In this document: positions 33,392-40,216 of the stretch, in pieces
Layout: each line of letters starts with the position of its first letter
How positions within the stretch are numbered: the stretch's first letter is position 1
Assembly (NCBI RefSeq): GCF_000374445.1
Contig: NZ_KB894406.1
Location: forward strand, 1-64,000
DNA length: 64,000 nucleotides
Origin: Actinokineospora enzanensis DSM 44649
GTDB lineage: Bacteria; Actinomycetota; Actinomycetes; Mycobacteriales; Pseudonocardiaceae
Direction: 5' to 3'
Notes under the pieces: generated by a model
Told to the model about the DNA's origin: nothing
The model's database searches: none
The model's input: only the letters and a program-made list of their open reading frames with translations
Position numbers and translations under genes: made by a program

Positions 33392-35212
33392 GTGAGCCAG
33401 GAGCTGATCCGCCGGGTGCTGCGGCTGGCCAACGACGCCCACGGCCTGGCGCGCGGCCATGATCGGGACGATCTCGCCGGGCTGTTGGCCGGTCAGGCCG
33501 CGCGCTGGTCGGAGCAGTCCGCCACGGTCGTCGTGGCCGGGGCGCAGAAGCGGGGCAAGAGCAGACTGGTCAACGCGTTGATCGGGATGCCAGGCCTGCT
33601 GCCGGTGGACGCGGACATCGCCAGCGAGACACAGGTCTCGATCAGGCGGGGGCCCGCGCTGGAAGTCACGATTCGGCGTGGGGAAAGCGTTTTCGTCATC
33701 CAGCCGGGTGAGCTGGCCGACTACGCGTCCGTGCTCGGCGAACCGGCCAAGCGACGCGACGTGACGGGTGTCGAGATCACCGTGGACGCGCCGCTCCTGG
33801 ACGGCGTCCGGCTCGTCGACACGCCCGGCGTGGACAGCCTCACGCTCGGCCATCGGCACGCCACGGTCGCCGCGCTCGGTGGGGCCGACGCGCTGTTGTT
33901 CGCTGTCAGCGCACAGGATCAGCCGATCCTGCGGCACGAACTGGACTTCCTCGCCGAGGCCGCCACCCGGATCCACACGGTCGCGTTCGTGCTGACCAAG
34001 GTGGAGGACTCGACCGGGTGGCGCGAGCTGCTCACCGAGAACCGGGAACGTCTCGCCCGGTCGGTCGTCGATCTTGATCCCCGGGTGGCCAGGCGACTGC
34101 TCGCCGCGCCCTGGCTGCCGGTCAGCTCGAAGCTCGCCGAGGCCGCGCTGTCGTCGCCGAACCCGGAGCGGGCTGCCGCGCGCCGTGAGCGCAGTGGGTT
34201 CCCCCTGCTGGAGCGGCATCTGCGCCGCTGGGCGGACCGGCGTGAACTCGTCCGCGCGGGCGGGGTGCTCGCTCTCGCGACCTCCGCGCTGCGGGAACTG
34301 GAGACGTCACTGCGCGACGCGGCCGCCGTGCAGAACGCCGACGAGGCCGGGCTGACCGCTCGGAAGTCCGAAGTGGACTGTGAGATCACGGACCTGGCCG
34401 CGCGCCGCCGGGACCGCAGGCGGCTCGGGATCGACCAGCAACTGCTCGCCCGCGAGGCCACCCGGCGCGCCAAGGCGCTGCTCGACGGCTACCGGCGCAC
34501 GTACGAGGCGGAGATCGCCGACCTGTCCGGCCCGCGCGACACCAACGCCTACGCCGCCGCGCTGCCGGACAGTCTCGACCGCTCGCTCACCGCCGCCTGG
34601 ACCGAGATCACCGCCGAGACCGCGGACGTCGCGGCTGCCGTGATCAACGAGTTCCTGCGGGCCATGGACGTCCGCGCGGCCGCCGTCGATGCCGAGCTGC
34701 TCGTCCGGCCGGACACCGTCGCCGATATCCGGACCACCCCCGGCCGGGCCCGCTTCGACCCGCTGGTGGAGGGCCTGCCCACGGTGATGATGGCGGGCAG
34801 CACCAGCTACCTCGCCATGACCCTGGGGGCCACCGCCCTGTCACCGCTCGCGCCGGTCGCGATCGGCTCCGTCCTTGCCATCGGCTTTCTCGCCCACAAG
34901 CGAAAGCTGGCCGCCTCCGCCCGCACCCGCACCGCATTGACCGCCACCGTCCGCGAGACCTTCGCTGCGGTCACCGCGGACATCATGCTCGCCGTGGAGA
35001 AGGCCGTACTGGCCTGGCGCGCCGCCGCCGAACAGGCCGTCGACGACGCATTGACCGCCCGCCACCACGACCTGGAGAGGCGCAGGCAGTCGCTCGGCAG
35101 GGGGAAGGGAACCGGCGGCGCCGCCGTCCAGGACCTCGCCGCGACGGAGAACCACCTCGCCCAGGCGGGCGACCTGCACCAAGCCCTCGACGCCGCGCTT
35201 CGGGAAGGCTGA
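33392..35212 (+). CDS. dynamin-like GTPase 2
   Basis: A 606-residue dynamin-family GTPase. It has G1 GAQKRGKSRLVNAL (about 50-63), a G2 threonine in ASETQVSI, G3 LVDTPGVDS (about 148), G4 LTKVED (about 200), a long helical stalk with coiled-coil-prone segments (about 290-420), and a paired hydrophobic region TVMMAGSTSYLAMTLGATALSPLAPVA to IGSVLAIGFLAHKR (about 465-508) that could be a membrane-inserting paddle. The GTG at 33392 is chosen because GGGGG precedes it and an upstream repeat element would otherwise be coding; an in-frame ATG at 33303 is an alternative. Paired dynamins often form hetero-oligomers. Confidence 0.9.
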   Translation: MSQELIRRVLRLANDAHGLARGHDRDDLAGLLAGQAARWSEQSATVVVAGAQKRGKSRLVNALIGMPGLLPVDADIASETQVSIRRGPALEVTIRRGESVFVIQPGELADYASVLGEPAKRRDVTGVEITVDAPLLDGVRLVDTPGVDSLTLGHRHATVAALGGADALLFAVSAQDQPILRHELDFLAEAATRIHTVAFVLTKVEDSTGWRELLTENRERLARSVVDLDPRVARRLLAAPWLPVSSKLAEAALSSPNPERAAARRERSGFPLLERHLRRWADRRELVRAGGVLALATSALRELETSLRDAAAVQNADEAGLTARKSEVDCEITDLAARRRDRRRLGIDQQLLAREATRRAKALLDGYRRTYEAEIADLSGPRDTNAYAAALPDSLDRSLTAAWTEITAETADVAAAVINEFLRAMDVRAAAVDAELLVRPDTVADIRTTPGRARFDPLVEGLPTVMMAGSTSYLAMTLGATALSPLAPVAIGSVLAIGFLAHKRKLAASARTRTALTATVRETFAAVTADIMLAVEKAVLAWRAAAEQAVDDALTARHHDLERRRQSLGRGKGTGGAAVQDLAATENHLAQAGDLHQALDAALREG

Positions 35213-35330
35213 ACGGAGCAGGGTTCAGGCGGCGACTCGAATCCGAACGCTGCCGAGTATCAAGGGCCGAGTACCAAGTGCACTGCTCCCATGCCCTTGC
35301 CGGATATGCCGATGCCCCGCGTTCGACCCA

Positions 35331-37652
35331 CTAGGAGGGCAGGCGTACCAGTGACGCCACCCCGGTGCGCCCGTCGCCCGGCGGCGCGTCCGGGGCGTGC
35401 AGCGCGAACCCCTGCCCGACCGGCTCCAGCCATCCCTGGGCCGCCGCGACCTGGTCCACCCGCACTCCGCTGACCCGCAGCACCTGCGAGGTCTCCACCC
35501 CCGCCTGCGCGCCGATCCACAGGACGTTCCCGTCCACCCGGATCCGCGGCGCCTCCGCCGGTTCCACCGATGCCAGGTTACCGAGCAAACCTGGGAAATT
35601 TCCAAGACCGCGCGGCTGGCGTTCGTCGCACATGTGCAGCGCCAGTCCCCGGTTCGGTACCAGCGACTCCTGCACCACCCCGTACATCCGGTTCCCGGCA
35701 GCCACCCACCGCGCTGTTCCCGCGCGCGGGCGCTCCACGAACAGCTTGCGGTCCGTGCCCGCGAACGTCTCCAGCCCGATATTGGTCCCCAGATACCAGG
35801 AGGACTCCCGGCGCACGACCTGGTTGACCCACAACGCTGTCGTGTCCTGCTGCTCCGCGACGACCGACAGCACGCCGTTCGTGTCGACCGTGCCCACCGT
35901 CTGGCTCGGCACGAGCACACTGCTGCGCAGGCCGGTACGCCGCTTCGTCGTACGTCCCAGGATCACCGCGCCGGAGCGGCCGTCGCCCAGGGCCGTCGGC
36001 GGAATCGAGGTCGGCATCGACGGGTCGATCAGGCGCCTGCGGGCCCCGTCCTCGTTGATGTACCAGGTGCACGACGGGCCGAGCGTGTGCGGGGCGGCGG
36101 CCACCGGGGCGAACGCCGTGGCCGGGCGGATCAGCAGGACCTGCAGGTCGCCGGTCTCGCCCCAGGGCAGCCCGACCGAGTTGTCCACCGCGCGGGTGCC
36201 CGCGCCGCGCAGGAACACCCAGCCGACGGCGCCCTGGGCGACCAGCCACGGGTCGAACGCGGTGGGAATGTCGGTGGTCGAGCGGATGATGAGCTCGGGG
36301 CTCAGCGCGTGCACCCGGATGACCTGCGCACGCCGTTCCGCGACCAGCACCAGGTCCTCGGCGATGGCCCAGCCGGTGACCTCGGCCATCGGCAGCTCGC
36401 GCTCGACGTTGCCCGCGCGGTCGAGCTTGCGCACGAGGTGGCCGCCCTCGACGGCGTTCCAGGTGTAGAGGGCGCCGTTGGTGGCCTGCGCGTCGACCAC
36501 GTCCTCGGCCAGGACAGGGAACACGCTGCCGCCGATGGTCCGGGGTGCCTCGGGGGTCGCGCGCAGCGCCAGCGAGCGCTGCGCCCAGCGGGCCGCGCCC
36601 AGCGCGACCACGGTCTTCGGGTCCTGCCAGGTGCGGACCAGGCCGTTGTACTCGCCCCGCAGGCTGTCCTGGACCAGCGGGATCCGGCTGGCACCGCCGG
36701 TCAGGAAGATGCCGCGCAGCTCGTCCGGGGCCCGGCCGCTGCCCTCGATGCTACGTGCCAGCAGCCGGGTGGTGCGGCGCACGTCCTCGCCGATCAGCGC
36801 GTCGAACTCGGCCCGGGTGATCCGGACGTCCACGTCCGCGCCCGGGACGTACTGGTTGGCGTCGTCGTAGTCCGACAGCGACTCCTTGGCCAGCCTGGCC
36901 TCGGTGAGCAGGTCGGAGGCCGCGGCCAGCCAGCGCCGGTCCGGGTTGGTGCTGACCTGCGCCCACCAGTCCGGGGCCAGCCGGTCGAGCTGCTCGCCGA
37001 AGTGGTGGAACACGCGCTCGTCGAAGGTCTCGCCGCCGATCTCCGGGTCGCCGCCGGGCGGCCCGACCACGGTGAACCCGGAGCCGTCCACAGTGAGCAC
37101 GGCCGTGTCGAACGTGCCCCCGCCCAGGTCATAGACCGCGACGCTGTCCTTGCCCCGGAGGGTGTCGGCCGCGTGTGTGTGGCTGTAGTGGACGGCCGCG
37201 GCGACGGGTTCCTCGATCAGTTCCACCGGGACACCCGGCAGCACCATCTCCGCGACCTCGGTCAGCACCTGCCGCTGTGCGGGCGTCCACGCGACCGGGT
37301 GGGTGAGCACCAGGCCGACCGGCGTGGCCCCGTCGAAGCGGCGGCGGGCCTCACCGACGAACAGCTCCAGCAGGGCGGCCAGCGCACGTTGTACGGTGAC
37401 CGGCTCGCCGCCGAGCAGCATCGGGCGCCTGCCCACGTACCGCTTCGGGTTGCGCTCCGCACGGTCCGGGGACCGGCCGACCATGCGCTGGGCCAGCGTG
37501 CCCGCGACCAGCCGACCGGACTCGTCGAGCAGCACGGTCGAGGGGATGCGGCGCTCGCCGGAGACCTCGATCGACTCCACCCGGTCCGCGGTGGCGATGG
37601 CGCCAGCCGAGAAGCTTGTCCCGAGGTCGACCCCCAGACTCCACCGTGTCAC
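35331..37652 (-). CDS. Hsp70-family ATPase with C-terminal beta-propeller-like domain
   Basis: A 773-residue protein. Residues 1 to about 375 are an Hsp70/actin-fold nucleotide-binding domain: phosphate-1 motif GVDLGTSFSAG (7-17), VELIEEPVAAAVHY (about 145), phosphate-2 motif YDLGGGTFDTAV (about 172), and adenosine motif FLTGGASRIPLV (about 328). The usual substrate-binding domain is absent. Residues about 385-770 instead show repeated short strands with G-x-x-W and DTNGVLSV-like blades (GWAIAEDLVLVAERRA, VDTNGVLSVVAEQQ, VDGNVLWIGAQ), best read as a beta-propeller. The GTG at 37652 follows GGGGAG; a GTG 18 bases upstream is possible. Convergent with the dynamin pair. Confidence 0.9.
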   Translation of the reverse strand: MTRWSLGVDLGTSFSAGAIATADRVESIEVSGERRIPSTVLLDESGRLVAGTLAQRMVGRSPDRAERNPKRYVGRRPMLLGGEPVTVQRALAALLELFVGEARRRFDGATPVGLVLTHPVAWTPAQRQVLTEVAEMVLPGVPVELIEEPVAAAVHYSHTHAADTLRGKDSVAVYDLGGGTFDTAVLTVDGSGFTVVGPPGGDPEIGGETFDERVFHHFGEQLDRLAPDWWAQVSTNPDRRWLAAASDLLTEARLAKESLSDYDDANQYVPGADVDVRITRAEFDALIGEDVRRTTRLLARSIEGSGRAPDELRGIFLTGGASRIPLVQDSLRGEYNGLVRTWQDPKTVVALGAARWAQRSLALRATPEAPRTIGGSVFPVLAEDVVDAQATNGALYTWNAVEGGHLVRKLDRAGNVERELPMAEVTGWAIAEDLVLVAERRAQVIRVHALSPELIIRSTTDIPTAFDPWLVAQGAVGWVFLRGAGTRAVDNSVGLPWGETGDLQVLLIRPATAFAPVAAAPHTLGPSCTWYINEDGARRRLIDPSMPTSIPPTALGDGRSGAVILGRTTKRRTGLRSSVLVPSQTVGTVDTNGVLSVVAEQQDTTALWVNQVVRRESSWYLGTNIGLETFAGTDRKLFVERPRAGTARWVAAGNRMYGVVQESLVPNRGLALHMCDERQPRGLGNFPGLLGNLASVEPAEAPRIRVDGNVLWIGAQAGVETSQVLRVSGVRVDQVAAAQGWLEPVGQGFALHAPDAPPGDGRTGVASLVRLPS

Positions 37653-37742
37653 GTCGCTCCCCGTCACCACTAGCCCGATCGTGTCTCCCTACAGGATCGC
37701 TCCCCACCTGGCAGCGTTTCCCGGTGGGGTCGGTCCGGTCCG

Positions 37743-37748
37743 TAGACT
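37743..37748 (+). promoter_or_regulatory. -10 element of a leaderless promoter
   Basis: TAGACT ends six bases before the ATG at 37755, with no ribosome binding site between. Confidence 0.55.
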
Positions 37749-37754
37749 CCCGGC

Positions 37755-38375
37755 ATGGCGAGGTACTTCGACGTGCACCCGGACAACCCGCAGAAGCGTT
37801 CGATCCTGCAGGTCGTGGACCTGTTGCGGGATGGTGGACTGATCGCCTACCCGACGGATTCCTGCTACGCGCTCGGCTGCGCGCTGGGCAACCGGGACGG
37901 CATCGATCGCATCCGATCGATCCGCGGTCTGGACGATCGACACCATTTCACCCTGATGTGTCAGGATTTCGCTCAACTGGGCCAATTCGTGCATCTGGGT
38001 AACGCGGTGTTCCGGGCCGTCAAATCCGCCACTCCCGGTAGTTACACGTTCATCCTGCCCGCCACGAAGGAGGTGCCCCGGCGGTTGGCGCACCCGAAGA
38101 AGCGGACCGTCGGCGTGCGTATCCCGGACCACGTGGTGACCCAGTCGCTGCTCGCGGAGCTGGGCGAACCGCTGTTGTCGAGCACCCTGCTGCTGCCCGG
38201 CGAGGCGGCGCCGATGGTGTCCGGCTGGGAGATCAAAGAGGCCCTTGACCACGTGGTCGACGCCGTCATCGACTCCGGCGAGTGCGGCACCGTGCCGACC
38301 ACGGTGATCGACTTCTCGGAGGACGAACCGGAGATCATCCGACGTGGTGCCGGTGACACCGCTCGATTCGAGTAA
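37755..38375 (+). CDS. YciO-type Sua5/YrdC family protein
   Basis: A 206-residue protein of the Sua5/YrdC (L-threonylcarbamoyladenylate synthase) superfamily. The pattern LIAYPTDSCYALGCALGN, then LDDRHHFTLMC and SYTFILPATKEVPRRL, is that of the YciO subgroup. In this subgroup the K-x-R and S-x-N motifs of the tRNA-modifying TsaC are altered, so it is unlikely to be the essential t6A enzyme. Leaderless, monocistronic, and divergent from the Hsp70 gene with a 102-base spacer. Confidence 0.88.
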   Translation: MARYFDVHPDNPQKRSILQVVDLLRDGGLIAYPTDSCYALGCALGNRDGIDRIRSIRGLDDRHHFTLMCQDFAQLGQFVHLGNAVFRAVKSATPGSYTFILPATKEVPRRLAHPKKRTVGVRIPDHVVTQSLLAELGEPLLSSTLLLPGEAAPMVSGWEIKEALDHVVDAVIDSGECGTVPTTVIDFSEDEPEIIRRGAGDTARFE

Positions 38376-38429
38376 ACGGTTGCACGGTGTGTCGATCGAC
38401 ACGATCGTTGTATAACGAGCGGATTACGC

Positions 38430-38435
38430 TACTGT
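38430..38435 (+). promoter_or_regulatory. -10 element of a probable leaderless promoter
   Basis: TACTGT ends eight bases before the GTG at 38444; no ribosome binding site is visible. Confidence 0.45.
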
Positions 38436-38443
38436 CTGCTCCC

Positions 38444-39247
38444 GTGTCGGAACTTGAACCTTCACCCGATCTGCCGATGCGCGTGCCGAAGTTCCCGCCG
38501 CGCCCCGTGGAGTCCGTCTCCGCGCCCGTCATGATCGTGAGCACGCTTCCGGACGAGCTGCCCTGGACCGTGGGCGGCCGTCAGGAGGACACTCCTCCAC
38601 CCGTCGAGCCCCCGGTCACCCTGGCGACCGTCGAGGCGCCCACCGAGGCTCCCGCCGCCGAGCGCGCGCGCCCACGGTGGTTGCTGCCCGTTGCCGGTGT
38701 CGTCGTGGCCGCGATCGTGGCCGGGCTCATCGTCTGGCTGACCGCCGGTTCGGACGACCCGCCGCCGGTCACCCCTTCCAAGCCCGATGGCGTCTACCTG
38801 TTCCAACGGATGGGCGAGACGATCGAGCCGATGCGCGACAGCAACTGCGCGGCCCACGCCTACGGCAAGGTCAGACAGTTCCTGGTCCAGAACCAGTGCA
38901 GGCAGCTCTCGCGCGCCGTCTACATCAGCAACGCCGACGACGGCCGAGTCGTCTACACGAACATCGGCGTGGTGCGCATGCCCAGTCGCGAGCTGGCCGA
39001 GCAGCTTGAGCTGCTGGTCCGCCAGGACGGGACGGGCAGCGTCAACGACCTGATACGCGAGGGCCTCGTGCGCGCGCCCGGTCTGGACCGGCTCAGCCTC
39101 GGCGGGTTCGCCGCGGCCTCGGACGGGCAGAACGTGGTCATCGCCGAGTCGGACACCACCGACAAGGACCCCGATCCGGCGGTGCACCAGAAGGAGATGA
39201 AGGACATCAGCGTCGATGCCCTCCGGCTCGGTAAAGACCTCGACTGA
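38444..39247 (+). CDS. single-pass membrane protein with extracytoplasmic domain, function unknown
   Basis: A 267-residue protein: a Pro-rich cytoplasmic N-terminus (about 75 residues), a transmembrane helix WLLPVAGVVVAAIVAGLIVWL (about 79-99), and a C-terminal domain of about 165 residues (PDGVYLFQRMGETIEPMRDSNCAAHAYG onward) with two cysteines that could pair. The domain looks like a secreted alpha/beta fold common in Pseudonocardiales, without a name I can give. The GTG at 38444 fits the upstream -10 element; an upstream in-frame start lacks support. Confidence 0.75.
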   Translation: MSELEPSPDLPMRVPKFPPRPVESVSAPVMIVSTLPDELPWTVGGRQEDTPPPVEPPVTLATVEAPTEAPAAERARPRWLLPVAGVVVAAIVAGLIVWLTAGSDDPPPVTPSKPDGVYLFQRMGETIEPMRDSNCAAHAYGKVRQFLVQNQCRQLSRAVYISNADDGRVVYTNIGVVRMPSRELAEQLELLVRQDGTGSVNDLIREGLVRAPGLDRLSLGGFAAASDGQNVVIAESDTTDKDPDPAVHQKEMKDISVDALRLGKDLD

Positions 39248-39319
39248 GCGGTCACAACCGAGCCACAACCGGGGTGCGCTAACCAGTCCCAGGGCGCTAT
39301 CACGGAGAGGGATTGGTCG

Positions 39320-40078
39320 ATGAGGGCAGTCTTGGTCGCCACGGCGGTGGTCGCCGCGGCTCTGCCGGTCCTACCGGCACCCGCGGCACTCACCTCGGGC
39401 TGCGCGCCCGCGGGCGTCGCGGTGGACGATTACCGGCAGTACGAAGGCACCGGGGCGGGCACCACGACATTCACCTTCGCCGTGACCGTCGCGCCCGCTC
39501 CCGGCTGCACGGCCGTCGGGTCGGTGGACTACGTAACCGATCCCGGTAGTGCTATCGGCACCGACTTCGTCGCGACCGCGGGCACGTTGACCTGGAACGG
39601 TTCCAACGCGACGCAGCAGGTGTCGGTGACGATCGTGCGCGACGCGGTCGCGGAGCCGGAGGAGTTCTTCAACGTCCGGCTGGTGAATCCGCACAACCTG
39701 GTCCCGCTGAGGGACAAGGCGCGCGGGCAGATCGTGGACGACGACCTGCCGCCGATAGAGACGTCCGTCGACGGCGGGAAGATCTGTTGGCGGCAACAGG
39801 GTGTCGCCGAGGTCGGCGTGCACACCAACGTGCCCGCGCGTGAGCCGATCACCGTGCACTACCGGACCATTCCCATCGGGGATGGGAAGCCTGGGTACTA
39901 CCCGGTGCGCGACGGAGTGGTGACCATTCCGGTCGGGTCGACCAAGGGCGTGGCGCCGGTGCGGCTGATCACGGACCCGTCGTTGCCGGACGAGCAGTTC
40001 GTCGTGGAGATCTTCTCGCCGTCGGCGGGGACCCTGGGTGCGACCAAGGCATTGGTGACGGTCAGGTCCCGGGGCTGA
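39320..40078 (+). CDS. secreted Calx-beta domain protein
   Basis: A 252-residue secreted protein. The signal peptide MRAVLVATAVVAAALPVLPAPAA is followed by a Calx-beta-type domain (about 30-140) with the characteristic YEGTGAGTTTFTFAVTV and AIGTDFVATAGTLTWNGSNATQQVSVTIVRDAVAEPEEFFNVRL run. A second, less typical beta domain (about 145-250) has a similar strand order. Calx-beta repeats bind calcium and occur in surface adhesins. ATG follows GGAGAGGG. A two-way terminator separates it from the convergent SARP gene. Confidence 0.88.
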   Translation: MRAVLVATAVVAAALPVLPAPAALTSGCAPAGVAVDDYRQYEGTGAGTTTFTFAVTVAPAPGCTAVGSVDYVTDPGSAIGTDFVATAGTLTWNGSNATQQVSVTIVRDAVAEPEEFFNVRLVNPHNLVPLRDKARGQIVDDDLPPIETSVDGGKICWRQQGVAEVGVHTNVPAREPITVHYRTIPIGDGKPGYYPVRDGVVTIPVGSTKGVAPVRLITDPSLPDEQFVVEIFSPSAGTLGATKALVTVRSRG

Positions 40079-40085
40079 GCGTGTG

Positions 40086-40115
40086 GCCCGGCCTGCCCCG
40101 CGGGGTCGGCCGGGC
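40086..40115. terminator. bidirectional terminator between convergent genes
   Basis: GCCCGGCC (40086-40093) pairs with GGCCGGGC (40108-40115). Inside, CCCC and GGGG pair, with a 2-base mismatch between the two stems. Confidence 0.75.
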
Positions 40116-40127
40116 CTTGCTCCTGGG

Positions 40128-40156
40128 TTGTCCACAAGGGGGCGGAATCATCCACA
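40128..40156. repeat. paired DnaA-box-like element, copy 3
   Basis: TTGTCCACA (40128-40136) and TCATCCACA (40148-40156), 20 bp apart. Unlike copies 1, 2 and 4 it lies between two converging genes, so it cannot be a simple promoter element. Confidence 0.7.
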
Positions 40157-40216
40157 GGGAACGCATTCGCGTTAGTGGCAAGGGGCCCGGGGCGATAATC
40201 TGGTCGGGCGTGCGGA

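Noticed and set aside
35397-37673. A 758-codon open frame antisense to the Hsp70 gene
   Set aside because: Its translation is Arg/Gly/Asp/His-rich without any motif, as expected from the complement of a high-GC gene, while the Hsp70 frame is unmistakable.
37755-38375. Essential tRNA t6A enzyme TsaC/Sua5
   Set aside because: The sequence follows the YciO subgroup in the segment where TsaC has its K-x-R motif.
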